Below are positions 17,123 to 25,175 of a stretch of DNA of 64,000 nt, in pieces; positions within the stretch are counted from its first letter, which is position 1, and each line of letters opens with the position of its first letter. Location of the stretch: positions 102,793-166,792 of the forward strand of contig CAJKKQ010000004.1 in NCBI GenBank assembly GCA_905200545.1, written 5' to 3'. The translations under genes and the position numbers were made by a program. A model generated the notes under the pieces. The model did no database searches. It was not told the origin of the DNA and saw nothing but the letters and a program-made list of their open reading frames with translations. This stretch comes from an uncultured Oscillibacter sp. (GTDB lineage Bacteria; Bacillota; Clostridia; Oscillospirales; Oscillospiraceae).

Positions 17123-17212
17123 ATGAAAGAAGACCACCCCGTCCCGGAGCCCACCGCCCAGGATCTGGCCGCCCTGCTGGATCTGCTCTCCCAGGCCCTG
17201 ATGGGACGATAA
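17123..17212 (+). CDS. Possible 29-residue protein at the end of the GntR/ABC operon
   Basis: A short frame starting at ATG 17123 with GAGGTG five bases upstream, 8 bp after the permease stop and ending just before the terminator. The peptide is acidic and proline-rich at the start (KEDHPVPEPTAQD), then helical (LAALLDLLSQALMG). Good spacing and operon position favour a real gene, but the small size means chance cannot be excluded. Function unknown. Confidence 0.35.
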   Translation: MKEDHPVPEPTAQDLAALLDLLSQALMGR

Positions 17213-17222
17213 GCGCACAATA

Positions 17223-17261
17223 AACCCCCGGAGACGTGCATGCGTCTCCGGGGGTTCTTTT
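17223..17261. terminator. Bidirectional terminator
   Basis: A 14-bp repeat AACCCCCGGAGACG with loop TGCATG. It is followed by TTCTTTT on plus and sits just after the pyrophosphatase stop on minus. Confidence 0.85.
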
Positions 17262-17274
17262 GGTTTGATCCCTC

Positions 17275-18888
17275 TCAGCCCCACATGGCGGAGAGGGTGG
17301 GAATGACCTGCTTTTTCCGGGACATCACCTTGGGCAAAAAGGCAGAGTTTTCGGCGTTTTTCAGATTGAAGGCCTGGCGGATGGGCTCTTCGTTGCCGGT
17401 GAAGATCAGCTGCGTGCCCTCCAGCAGCACGTCGGTGATCATCAGCACCACCATCTCCAATCCCCGGGCCTTGCGGTTTTTCTCCATGGCCGCCAGGAAC
17501 TCCTCCTTGCGCTTGAGGAGCCGGTCGGAATCCATGCAGGTGATCTGGCTCACCGCCAGGGTGTGGCCGGCGATGTGGAACTCCTTGTAGTCCGTACCCA
17601 GCATGGCCTCCACGCTCTTGTCGTCCCCGCTGGTGGCGGAGAAGATGGCCTTGCCCAGATCCTCCAGGGAGACATTGGCGATCTTGGCCATCCGGGTGGC
17701 CACATCGATATCCCGCCGGGTGCAGGTGGGGGATTTGAACATGACGGTATCCGACACGATGGCTGCGGCCATGAGCCCCGCCATCTTTGCGGTGGGCATG
17801 AGGCCCTTTTCCTGATACATGCCCGCCACGATGGTGGTGGTGGAGCCCACAGGCTCGTTGCGCACATAGATGGGGTTGCTGGTCTCGATGTCCGCCAGGC
17901 GGTGGTGGTCCACGATCTCCAGGATCTCCGCCTGCTCCAGGCCGTGGACGGACTGGGCCCGCTCGTTGTGGTCCATCAGCACCACCCGCTTGCGGCGGGG
18001 ACGCAGCAGATGGAAGCGGGACAGCGTACCCACCACCCGCTCCTCCTCATCCAGGATGGGGTAGGCCCGGAAGCGGCTTTCCAGCACGGCGTCCTTGACG
18101 TCGTCGATATAGTCGTCCAGATGGAAGCACACCAGGTCCTTGCTCTTGCAGATGCTGGAGATGGGCAAGGCGTGGCAGATGAGCCGCACCGCCCGGTAGG
18201 CGTCAAAGGGCGTGGAGATGATGCACGTCTCCCCGTCTGTGGCCACCAGCTCCGGCGACACCTCCGCCTGGCAGACGATGACGCAGCTGACCTTCTTCTC
18301 CAGGGCCCGGCGGATCATATCCGGCTGATCGCCGCAGATGACGATGCTGTTTTCGTCAAAGGACACCAGATTCTCCCGGCTGGCCGGCAGGGCGATGATG
18401 ACCTCGCCGGAGAGAATGTCCCGGATCTGGCCGTCCTCGTTGAGGATCTTGCCCTCCAGCACCGACAGCAGGTTGTAGACCGGCACCTCCCCCACCTGGG
18501 GATTGCGGACAGAAGACATATCGTAGTTGGCCACGTCTCCGGCGGAGAGCATGCCGTACAGGGTGCCGTCCTCATTGGTGACCGGCAGGGCAGAGATCCG
18601 CTCCTTCTGCATGGTCTGCCAGCCCCGGCTGATGGTGGCGGCGGGAGAGAGCGTGGGGGGCGTGTCGTAGTCCAGATCCCGCACCTGGGTACGCACGTCG
18701 GTCAAAAGCCGCGGCGGCTGGAAGCCGAAGCGGTCCAGCACGATCTGAGTCTCATCGCTGATCTGCCCCAGACGGGCGGCCTTGTATCGCCGGTCTCCCA
18801 GAGCATTTTTCAGCGCTGCGTATGCCATGGCGGAAATCACGGAATCCGTGTCCGGGTTCCGGTGTCCGGTGATGTAAATGGTATCCAT
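17275..18888 (-). CDS. Manganese-dependent inorganic pyrophosphatase with CBS and DRTGG domains
   Basis: A 537-residue family II pyrophosphatase (DHH superfamily). The N-terminal metal motif is TGHRNPDTDSV and the DHH motif is LEIVDHHRLAD near residue 335. A long regulatory insert between them holds a CBS pair flanking a DRTGG domain, which in this family binds adenine nucleotides or diadenosine polyphosphates and tunes activity. A DHHA2 domain with the basic RKKQ near the end closes the protein. ATG at 18888 follows AGGAAGAGGAT. It cleaves PPi to drive biosynthesis in the cytoplasm and is monocistronic. Confidence 0.93.
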   Translation of the reverse strand: MDTIYITGHRNPDTDSVISAMAYAALKNALGDRRYKAARLGQISDETQIVLDRFGFQPPRLLTDVRTQVRDLDYDTPPTLSPAATISRGWQTMQKERISALPVTNEDGTLYGMLSAGDVANYDMSSVRNPQVGEVPVYNLLSVLEGKILNEDGQIRDILSGEVIIALPASRENLVSFDENSIVICGDQPDMIRRALEKKVSCVIVCQAEVSPELVATDGETCIISTPFDAYRAVRLICHALPISSICKSKDLVCFHLDDYIDDVKDAVLESRFRAYPILDEEERVVGTLSRFHLLRPRRKRVVLMDHNERAQSVHGLEQAEILEIVDHHRLADIETSNPIYVRNEPVGSTTTIVAGMYQEKGLMPTAKMAGLMAAAIVSDTVMFKSPTCTRRDIDVATRMAKIANVSLEDLGKAIFSATSGDDKSVEAMLGTDYKEFHIAGHTLAVSQITCMDSDRLLKRKEEFLAAMEKNRKARGLEMVVLMITDVLLEGTQLIFTGNEEPIRQAFNLKNAENSAFLPKVMSRKKQVIPTLSAMWG

Positions 18889-18947
18889 ATCCTCTTCCTC
18901 TCCCGGGATGACCCTCATCCCTTTCGATCTTGTTTTTTCCGTATGAT

Positions 18948-18976
18948 ATTATGCTGCCCCGGGGCGGCTTTGTCAA
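18948..18976 (-). promoter_or_regulatory. Promoter of the pyrophosphatase gene
   Basis: Minus strand TTGACA, a 17-bp spacer and CATAAT. The spacer contains the palindrome GCCCCGGGGC. Confidence 0.7.
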
Positions 18977-19057
18977 TCGCCAGCCTTGCGAATTTGTTGC
19001 GCAAAAGCTCCGTAATTTGGTAATTTTGCCGCACAATTTCCGTTAATTATCCGGTAA

Positions 19058-19078
19058 ACGATTGCGGCAATCGATTGC
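19058..19078. repeat. Cluster of short palindromes between two minus-strand genes
   Basis: CGATTGC-G-GCAATCG is followed directly by ATTGC, so three copies of the half-site GATTGC/GCAATC fall within 20 bp, including the perfect palindrome GCAATCGATTGC (19067-19078). It may be a protein-binding site for the pyrophosphatase promoter, about 85 bp away. Confidence 0.4.
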
Positions 19079-19090
19079 TGCCGGTAGGGG

Positions 19091-19130
19091 ACAAAGGAGC
19101 CGGGGCACAGGCATCCGCCTGCGCCCCGGC
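19091..19130 (-). terminator. Terminator after the M24 peptidase gene
   Basis: GCCGGGGC and its complement form a stem, extended by CAGGC/GCCTG, followed on the minus strand by TCCTTTGT. The U-tract is modest. Confidence 0.65.
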
Positions 19131-19139
19131 TTCCCGGTC

Positions 19140-20210
19140 TTACAAAATCATCAGTTCCTTGGGGGCCAGGGTAATGTCGGTGCAGCCCCCCTCCGTCAGC
19201 ACCACCACATCCTCGATGCGCACCCCCAGCCGTCCCGGCAGGTAGATGCCCGGCTCTGCGGAGATCACCGCTCCCACCGGCAGGGGCTTGTCATTGCCCG
19301 GCGTGGCGTTGGGGGCCTCGTGGATCTCCACGCCCACGCCGTGACCGAAGCTGTGGCCGAAATACGGCCCGTAGCCCGCCTGCTCAATGATGTCCCGGGC
19401 AGCGCCGTCCACCGCCCGTCCCGTGGCTCCGCCCCGGGCGGCGGCAATGCCCGCCTTCTGGGCGGAGAGCACCGTGTCGTACACCCGGCGCATCTCCTCC
19501 GTCACATGGCCCACCGCCACGGTGCGGGTCATGTCGGAGCAGTACCCGTGGTAGATACAGCCGAAGTCCATGGTGACAAACTCCCCATCCTGCACCGCCC
19601 GCTCCGAGGGTACCCCGTGGGGGAGGCTCCCGTTGGGGCCGGACACCACCACCGGGTCAAAGGACATGTTCTCCGCCCCCAGGTGGAGCATCAGGTACTG
19701 CAGCCGGGCAGCGATCTCCTTTTCCGTGACGCCCGGGCGGATCTCCCCCAGGATCTGCGCAAAGGCCTGTTCGGCGATCCGCTGGGCGGCGATCATGGCC
19801 TCCAGCTCCTCCGGATCCTTCACCGTCCGCAGCTGCCACAAAAGGTCCGTGGCAGGCACCAGCTCACAGGAGAGTGCCTTTCCGTAGGCCTCCCGCTCCC
19901 GGACGGTCATGTAGGCGTCCTCAAAGCCCAGGCGGCGGATGCCCTCCTTTTTTACGATCTCCTCCGTCAGCACACCGTAGCCCCGTCCGGCACCGGTCTC
20001 CAGCAGCTCCGCCCGGACGCAGCGGCCCGCTGCCTCCGTGTAGCGGGAATCCGTCATATAATAGGCGCCTTTCCGGGTCACCAGCGCCACGCCGTCGGTG
20101 CCGGCGCTGTGGAAGCCGGAGGCGTAGAAGCGGTTGGCCTCCCCGGTGACCAGCATGCCATCCAGGCCCAACTCCTCCAGCCGGGCGGAGATCTTCTCAA
20201 AATGATCCAT
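19140..20210 (-). CDS. M24 family metallopeptidase (Xaa-Pro aminopeptidase)
   Basis: A 356-residue aminopeptidase P/prolidase family enzyme that releases N-terminal residues preceding proline. An N-terminal creatinase-like domain (LVTGEANRFYASGF) is followed by a pita-bread catalytic domain with all five metal ligands visible: MDFG and SDMTRT (Asp, Asp), FGHGVG (His), SAEPGIY (Glu) and RIEDVV (Glu). ATG at 20210 with GAGGAGG at six-base spacing was preferred to the upstream frame. It is cytoplasmic, with no signal sequence. Confidence 0.93.
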   Translation of the reverse strand: MDHFEKISARLEELGLDGMLVTGEANRFYASGFHSAGTDGVALVTRKGAYYMTDSRYTEAAGRCVRAELLETGAGRGYGVLTEEIVKKEGIRRLGFEDAYMTVREREAYGKALSCELVPATDLLWQLRTVKDPEELEAMIAAQRIAEQAFAQILGEIRPGVTEKEIAARLQYLMLHLGAENMSFDPVVVSGPNGSLPHGVPSERAVQDGEFVTMDFGCIYHGYCSDMTRTVAVGHVTEEMRRVYDTVLSAQKAGIAAARGGATGRAVDGAARDIIEQAGYGPYFGHSFGHGVGVEIHEAPNATPGNDKPLPVGAVISAEPGIYLPGRLGVRIEDVVVLTEGGCTDITLAPKELMIL

Positions 20211-20383
20211 TGCAACCTCCTCAGACGGCACACGCCGTGCCGTCTTATCCGCGATTTTTTCCCACTATAACACCGCCCCACCCCCCTGTCAACGGCACGG
20301 TCAGGCTGGGACTTTAACCCGCAGCTTCCGCATTTTTCCACATTCCCCCGGTTTCTATGCCGCCATTTTGGTGAAAATGACAG

Positions 20384-20412
20384 TTGACTTTATCTCTTTA
20401 AAGCTGTATGTT
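20384..20412 (+). promoter_or_regulatory. Promoter for the first TrpXYZ-like ABC operon
   Basis: TTGACT at 20384, a 17-bp spacer and TATGTT at 20407. Transcripts from it must pass the terminator at 20593-20626 to reach the substrate-binding protein gene, and no second promoter is visible in the 40 bp after that terminator. Confidence 0.6.
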
Positions 20413-20460
20413 GTAAAAGAAATCTACAGCCGGAGGAACCGGCGGAAAGGAGCCCACGCC

Positions 20461-20568
20461 ATGATGATCTTCTGCAGCCGCACCCTGGGTTCTTACCGCT
20501 TTACCAAGGTCCGCTTTGCGGGCCGCTATTACCGTGCACAAACGCAATCCCGTCCGGCTAACAGATGA
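20461..20568 (+). CDS. Putative 35-residue leader peptide upstream of the ABC operon
   Basis: A short frame with a strong AAAGGAG eight bases before the ATG. The product is rich in Arg and aromatic residues (three Phe, three Tyr; GRYYR near residue 24) and ends 24 bases before an intrinsic terminator. Bases 20520-20527 within it (GGGCCGCT) can pair with the 5' arm of that terminator. This is the arrangement of a leader peptide attenuator. No homolog is known to me, and a stand-alone small protein is the alternative. Confidence 0.5.
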   Translation: MMIFCSRTLGSYRFTKVRFAGRYYRAQTQSRPANR

Positions 20569-20592
20569 TTTCCCGCTTTCCTTTGTAAGAAG

Positions 20593-20626
20593 AGCGGCTC
20601 TGTTTTCGGACAGGGCCGCTTTTTTG
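20593..20626 (+). terminator. Leader terminator (putative attenuator) of the first ABC operon
   Basis: An 11-bp stem (AGCGGCTCTGT with ACAGGGCCGCT), 6-base loop and T-run. It stands between the operon promoter and the first structural gene, 40 bases before the ATG. An 8-base copy of its 3' arm (GGGCCGCT) occurs at 20520-20527 and could form an antiterminator. Confidence 0.75.
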
Positions 20627-20665
20627 ATTTCCCCCCGCAACTTCCATGAGAAAAGGAGAATTGTG

Positions 20666-21658
20666 ATGAAAAAGAAGCTCTTTGCATGTTTGCTCTCCGC
20701 CGCCATGGTTCTGAGCCTAGCCGCCTGCGGAGGCACCACCGAAACCGAAACCACCGACACCGAAGGCTCCGACTCTGAGGGCCAGACCTACACCATCGGC
20801 GTGATCCAGCAGATGCAGCATGAGGCGCTGGACGCCGCCACCCAGGGCTTCCAGGACGCCGTAGCCGAGCTCTTCGGCGACCAGGCCTCCGTGGAGGTTC
20901 AGAACGCCTCCGGTGAGGCAGCCAACTGCTCCACCATTGTGGGCAGCTTCGTCTCCTCCGGTGTGGATCTCATCATGGCCAACGGCACCACCGCCCTGCA
21001 GTCCGCTGCCGCCGCCACCACCACTATCCCCATCCTGGGCACCTCCATCACCGAGTACGGCGTGGCCCTGGGCATTGACGGCTTCACCGGCACCACCGGC
21101 ATGAATGTCTCCGGCACTTCCGACCTGGCTCCTCTGGACCAGCAGGCCGCCATGCTGCAGGAGTGGTTCCCCGACGCCAAGAACGTGGGCCTTCTCTACT
21201 GCTCCGCCGAGCCCAACAGCCTCTATCAGGTAGAGACCGTCCAGGGCTACCTGGAGGAGATGGGCTACACCTGCACCCCCTACTCCTTCTCTGACTCCAA
21301 CGACCTCTCTGCCGTGGCCACCAACGCCTGCGCCCAGAGCGACGTTCTCTACATCCCCACCGACAACACTGCCGCCACCAACGCCGAGCTTATCGGCAAC
21401 ATCGCCCAGTCCTCCGCCACCCCCATCATCGCGGGTGAGGAGGGCATCTGCTCCGGCTGCGGCGTGGCCACTCTGACCATCAGCTACTATGACATCGGCT
21501 ATGCCACCGGCAAGATGGCCTATGAGATCCTGGTCAACGGTGCCGATCCCGCCGAGATGGAGATCGAATACGCGCCCCAGTTCACCAAGAAGTACAACCC
21601 CGACATGTGCGATGCCCTGGGCCTGACGGCTCCCGAGGGCTATGAGGCCATCGGCTGA
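20666..21658 (+). CDS. ABC transporter substrate-binding lipoprotein, TrpX-like family
   Basis: A 330-residue lipoprotein of the ABC_sub_bind (TrpX) family. The signal ends in the lipobox LSLAAC at about residue 21, then an acidic linker and two Rossmann lobes (TYTIGVIQQMQHEALD; VDLIMANGTTALQSA; NVGLLYCSAEPNSLYQVE; SDVLYIPTDNTAATN). Family members bind aromatic amino acids or small nucleobase-like ligands. ATG at 20666 has AAGGAG seven bases before it. A terminator-like hairpin separates it from its permease, probably keeping the binding protein in excess. It is a paralog of the gene at 24074. Confidence 0.92.
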   Translation: MKKKLFACLLSAAMVLSLAACGGTTETETTDTEGSDSEGQTYTIGVIQQMQHEALDAATQGFQDAVAELFGDQASVEVQNASGEAANCSTIVGSFVSSGVDLIMANGTTALQSAAAATTTIPILGTSITEYGVALGIDGFTGTTGMNVSGTSDLAPLDQQAAMLQEWFPDAKNVGLLYCSAEPNSLYQVETVQGYLEEMGYTCTPYSFSDSNDLSAVATNACAQSDVLYIPTDNTAATNAELIGNIAQSSATPIIAGEEGICSGCGVATLTISYYDIGYATGKMAYEILVNGADPAEMEIEYAPQFTKKYNPDMCDALGLTAPEGYEAIG

Positions 21659-21683
21659 GGCTGATTTTCAAAAAAAGCGACAA

Positions 21684-21720
21684 AAGGCGGCGGAAAACCT
21701 TTTCTTTTCCGCCGCTTTTT
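21684..21720 (+). terminator. Intra-operon hairpin between binding protein and permease genes
   Basis: CGGCGGAAAA/TTTTCCGCCG stem followed by CTTTTTG. It is likely a partial terminator that lowers permease and ATPase expression relative to the binding protein. Confidence 0.75.
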
Positions 21721-21794
21721 GCTATGATGCCTTTTGGTTATCCATTTACACAACGGCCCCGACGGCGTGTCAGGGCAACAGGGAGGAATTTCAC

Positions 21795-22748
21795 TTGAAT
21801 ATCATGCACCTGGTCAACGCCTTGCCGGGCGTTGCGGCCCAGGGCCTCATCTGGGGCATTATGGCCATCGGCGTCTACCTGACGTTCCGCATTCTGGATG
21901 TGGCGGATCTGACGGTGGACGGCACCATGGCCACCGGCGGCGCCACGTTCATCATGCTGACCATGGCCGGCGTCTCCATGCCGCTGGCCCTGCTGGGGTC
22001 GTTCCTGGCGGGCATGGCCGCCGGCTTTGTCACCGGCTTTTTCCACACCGTGTGCGGCATTCCCGCCATTCTGGCAGGCATTCTCACCCAGCTGGCCCTT
22101 TACTCGGTGAACCTCAGGATCATGGGGCAGTCCAACCAGCCCGTCAGCTCCCGGGAGTACGACCTGCTGGTGAACCAGCAGAACGTCTCCGTGGTGAGCC
22201 TGGAGAACCCCATCTTCATCTCCGCCGTGTTTGTGGCCCTCATCATCGCGCTTCTCTACTGGTTCTTCGGCACGGAGCTGGGCGCCTCCCTGCGGGCCAC
22301 CGGCTCCAACCCCAACATGTCCCGGGCCCAGGGCATCAACACCAGCTTCACCACGGTGCTGGGCCTGATGATCTCCAACGGCCTGGTAGCCCTCTCTTCC
22401 GCGCTGCTGGCCCAGTACCAGGGCTTTGCGGACGTGAACATGGGCCGGGGCGCCATCGTCATCGGCCTGGCCGCCGTCATCATCGGCGAGGTGATCTTCG
22501 GCAAGCTCTTCCGGAACTTCGCCCTGAAGCTCTTCGCCGTGGCTATCGGCTCCATCCTCTACTACCTGGTGTGCCAGGTGGTCATCTGGCTGGGTCTCAA
22601 CACCAACGACATGAAGCTCATCACCGCCTTGATCGTGGCCATCTTCCTGACCATCCCCAACTGGAAGGGCAAGGTCTTCCGCCCCCGGGCCAAGGCCATC
22701 TCCGCTGCGGCGGCAGACGATCAGAAGGGAGGCAGCCAGGATGCTTGA
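21795..22748 (+). CDS. ABC transporter permease, TrpY-like
   Basis: A 317-residue integral membrane protein with about nine helices, in the branched-chain/TrpY permease family. The opening (GLIWGIMAIGVYLTFRILDVADLTVDGT) is the same as in the second operon's permease. TTG at 21795 was chosen because GGGAGG lies eight bases upstream; the next ATG at 21804 would be 17 bases away. The end overlaps the ATPase gene by 8 bp. Confidence 0.92.
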   Translation: MNIMHLVNALPGVAAQGLIWGIMAIGVYLTFRILDVADLTVDGTMATGGATFIMLTMAGVSMPLALLGSFLAGMAAGFVTGFFHTVCGIPAILAGILTQLALYSVNLRIMGQSNQPVSSREYDLLVNQQNVSVVSLENPIFISAVFVALIIALLYWFFGTELGASLRATGSNPNMSRAQGINTSFTTVLGLMISNGLVALSSALLAQYQGFADVNMGRGAIVIGLAAVIIGEVIFGKLFRNFALKLFAVAIGSILYYLVCQVVIWLGLNTNDMKLITALIVAIFLTIPNWKGKVFRPRAKAISAAAADDQKGGSQDA

Positions 22749-23535
22749 ACTGAAAAACATCTGCAAGACCTTCAATCCCGGCACCGTCAATGAGAAAAGG
22801 GCCCTGACGGGGCTGAACCTCACCCTCAACGACGGGGACTTCGTCACCGTCATCGGCGGCAACGGCGCCGGCAAGTCCACCATGCTCAACGCCGTGGCAG
22901 GCACCTGGATGGTGGACAGCGGCTCCATCCTCATCGACGGAACCGACGTCACCCGCCTGCCGGAGCACAAGCGGGCCGCCTTCATCGGCCGTGTGTTCCA
23001 GGATCCCATGATGGGCACCGCCCCTACCATGCAGATCGAGGAAAACCTGGCTCTGGCCGCCCGCCGCGGAGAGCGCCGGGGCCTGGGCTGGGGCATCACC
23101 AAGGCGGAGCGGGCCCAGTACCGGGAGATGCTCCGTCGGCTGGATCTGGGCCTGGAGGATCGCCTCACCAGCAAGGTTGGTCTGCTCTCCGGCGGTCAGC
23201 GCCAGGCGCTGACGCTGCTGATGGCCTCCTTGAAAAAGCCCAAGCTGCTGCTGCTGGACGAGCACACCGCCGCTCTGGATCCCAAGACTGCCGCCAAGGT
23301 GCTCTCCCTCTCCGACCAGATCGTTGAGGAAAACCACCTGACCACCATGATGGTGACCCACAACATGAAAGACGCCATCGTCCACGGTAACCGCCTTATC
23401 ATGATGTACGACGGCCACATCGTCATTGACGTGTCCGGCGAGGACAAGAAGAAGCTGACGGTGCCCGACCTGCTGGCCCTGTTCAGCAAGGTCAGCGGCT
23501 CCGATGAAGCCGACGACAAGATGCTGCTCTCCTAA
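22741..23535 (+). CDS. ABC transporter ATP-binding protein, TrpZ-like
   Basis: A 264-residue ABC ATPase. Walker A is GGNGAGKST, the signature is LLSGGQRQAL, Walker B is LLLLDEHTAALD (with His-Thr, a hallmark of this subfamily) and the switch His is in VTHNM. It powers import by the permease with which it overlaps. It closely resembles the ATPase at 27052, so the two importers are duplicates. A strong terminator follows. Confidence 0.93.
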   Translation: MLELKNICKTFNPGTVNEKRALTGLNLTLNDGDFVTVIGGNGAGKSTMLNAVAGTWMVDSGSILIDGTDVTRLPEHKRAAFIGRVFQDPMMGTAPTMQIEENLALAARRGERRGLGWGITKAERAQYREMLRRLDLGLEDRLTSKVGLLSGGQRQALTLLMASLKKPKLLLLDEHTAALDPKTAAKVLSLSDQIVEENHLTTMMVTHNMKDAIVHGNRLIMMYDGHIVIDVSGEDKKKLTVPDLLALFSKVSGSDEADDKMLLS

Positions 23536-23554
23536 ATAGGCAATTCGTACCCAC

Positions 23555-23595
23555 CCTGGGGCCATTTTCCACAATGGCCCCAGGATTTTTCTTTT
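23555..23595 (+). terminator. Terminator after the first TrpXYZ-like operon
   Basis: CCTGGGGCCATT and its perfect complement, 6-base loop, then ATTTTTCTTTT. Confidence 0.92.
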
Positions 23596-23641
23596 GTTCT
23601 TTATCTGTTTAAATAAAAAACGCAAATTTCCCGGATAGGGG

Positions 23642-23670
23642 TTGACATTTCCCCCGCCGCCGCATATAAT
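23642..23670 (+). promoter_or_regulatory. Promoter of the T-box-controlled importer operon
   Basis: TTGACA, a 17-bp spacer and TATAAT: a perfect consensus promoter about 7 bp before the T-box leader begins. Confidence 0.9.
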
Positions 23671-23676
23671 GCAAAC

Positions 23677-23946
23677 AATCAAGCAAAACCGATGAGCAAG
23701 AGGAGTACCCGTTTCGGTCACCTTTCAGAGAGCTGCGGATGGTGGGATCGCGGCAGAGAACGGTTCAGGGAATGGACTTGCGAGGGCAGAGCGAACAGCC
23801 ACCGGCTCAGTAGCTGCTGACGGGATCCGCACCCGTTATCCAGGCGGCACGGATGATCGTCCGTGGAACGAGCGGGCGCTATGCGTCAACTTGGGTGGTA
23901 CCGCAGGATTTCAGTCTTGTCCCAATCTTGGGACGGGACTTTTTTT
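23677..23946 (+). promoter_or_regulatory. T-box leader, specifier UGG (tRNA-Trp)
   Basis: A tRNA-sensing T-box riboswitch. The T-box core TTGGGTGGTACCGCA is at 23891-23905 and is followed by a terminator stem (AGTCTTGTCCCAA / TTGGGACGGGACT, 23913-23940) and a T-run. In stem I the specifier loop reads GAA-TGG-ACTTGCGAG, placing the specifier at 23773-23775 as UGG. The same frame applied to the leu T-box in this window gives a Leu codon, which supports the reading. Uncharged tRNA-Trp should stabilise the antiterminator and turn on the operon. Confidence 0.93.
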
Positions 23947-23970
23947 ATTGTCCGGAAAGGAGCGTTCTCA

Positions 23971-24009
23971 ATGAAATTATATACGAAGCGATGGCGGCGC
24001 CGCAGCTGA
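23971..24009 (+). CDS. Putative 12-residue leader peptide after the Trp T-box
   Basis: Immediately after the T-box terminator, GGAAAGGAG stands 8 bases before an ATG opening the peptide MKLYTKRWRRRS, which contains one Trp followed by three Arg. It ends 64 bases before the binding-protein start. A strong ribosome site for such a short frame suggests a second, translational control layer. It could be chance, or a remnant. Confidence 0.35.
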   Translation: MKLYTKRWRRRS

Positions 24010-24073
24010 TGTTTCCAGACTGTGCGACAGCTTCCCCTTTGATAAAATATCTGATATGATTGGAGAGAACACC

Positions 24074-25081
24074 ATGAAAACTTTGAAGAATCTCATCGCC
24101 GCCATCCTCACCCTCACCCTGGTCCTGGGCCTCACCGCCTGCGGCGGCAGCAATACTGAAGAAACCAGCCAGGAATCCGGAGACACGGAAACCGCCTCCT
24201 ACAAGATCGGCATCTCCCAGTACGGCGAGCACGGCTCCCTGGACAACTGCCGGGAGGGCTTTCTGGAGGGCCTGGCCCAGGCGGGTATCGTGGAGGGCGA
24301 GAACCTGGAAGTTCTCTACGAGAACGCCCACTTTGACAACCAGATGACCACCCAGATCGGCCAGACTTTCTCCGCCGCCGATGTGGACCTGATGGTGGGC
24401 ATCGCCACTCCCTCCGCCGTGGCCTGCTACAACGCCGCCGAGGATAAGGACATTCCCGTGATCTTCACCGCCATCACCGACCCCGTGGAGGCCAACCTGG
24501 ACTCCGGCAACGTCACCGGCACCTCCGACGCCCTGCCGGTGGAGGGCCAGCTGAAGCTGATCCGGGCCCTGCAGCCCGACGCCGACACCATCGGCATCAT
24601 CTACACCACCAGCGAGCCCAACTCCGTCTCCGCCATCCGCACCTATGAGGAGCTGGCCGGGGACTATGGCTTCACCATCGACGCCGTGGGCGTGGCCGCT
24701 CAGGAGGAAGTCACCCAGGCGGCGGACACTCTCATCTCCCGCGGTGTGGACTGCCTGTCCAACCTGACGGACAACAACGTGGTGGGCGTCCTCTCCGCCA
24801 TTCTGGAGAAGACCAACGAGGCCGGCATCCCCATCTACGGCTCCGAGGTGGAGCAGGTGAAGCTGGGCTGCGTGGCCGGCGCCGGCATCGACTACGTGCA
24901 GCTGGGCATCCAGACGGGTTTGATGGCCGCCAAGGTTCTCACCGGCGAGGCCACCTGCGCTGACATGCCCTATGAGACCATCGAGAACTACGGTCTCTAC
25001 ATCAACTCCGACGCCATCGCCGCCATGGGTCTCACCGTTCCCGACGACATCGCCTCCCAGGCTCAGGAGTGCGCCGAATAA
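24074..25081 (+). CDS. trpX: Tryptophan-type ABC transporter substrate-binding lipoprotein
   Basis: A 335-residue lipoprotein. A signal peptide ends in the lipobox LGLTAC near residue 20, then a Ser/Glu linker and the TrpX-type two-lobe fold (YKIGISQYGEHGSLDNC; VDLMVGIATPSAVACYNA; TIGIIYTTSEPNSVSAIRTYE). Control by a T-box reading UGG supports tryptophan as ligand; TrpXYZ systems with Trp T-boxes are known in Firmicutes. ATG at 24074 has GGAGAG six bases upstream. A hairpin terminator follows the gene. Confidence 0.9.
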   Translation: MKTLKNLIAAILTLTLVLGLTACGGSNTEETSQESGDTETASYKIGISQYGEHGSLDNCREGFLEGLAQAGIVEGENLEVLYENAHFDNQMTTQIGQTFSAADVDLMVGIATPSAVACYNAAEDKDIPVIFTAITDPVEANLDSGNVTGTSDALPVEGQLKLIRALQPDADTIGIIYTTSEPNSVSAIRTYEELAGDYGFTIDAVGVAAQEEVTQAADTLISRGVDCLSNLTDNNVVGVLSAILEKTNEAGIPIYGSEVEQVKLGCVAGAGIDYVQLGIQTGLMAAKVLTGEATCADMPYETIENYGLYINSDAIAAMGLTVPDDIASQAQECAE

Positions 25082-25108
25082 CCTTCTCGCAACGCAATCC
25101 CGCCTTTC

Positions 25109-25147
25109 GCGTGCCGCACAGACTGTGCGGCACGCAGGCGCGTTTTT
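25109..25147 (+). terminator. Terminator after trpX
   Basis: GCGTGCCGCACAG forms a near-perfect palindrome with CTGTGCGGCACGC; TTTTT follows after seven bases. It probably gives partial termination, with read-through into the hydrolase and transport genes. Confidence 0.7.
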
Positions 25148-25175
25148 CCATCTTCATTGATAAAGGAGACTTTTT

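Noticed and set aside
20416..20626. A second T-box before the first ABC operon
   Set aside because: No GGTGGNACCGCG-type core is present, unlike the leaders at 23.7 and 48.4 kb.
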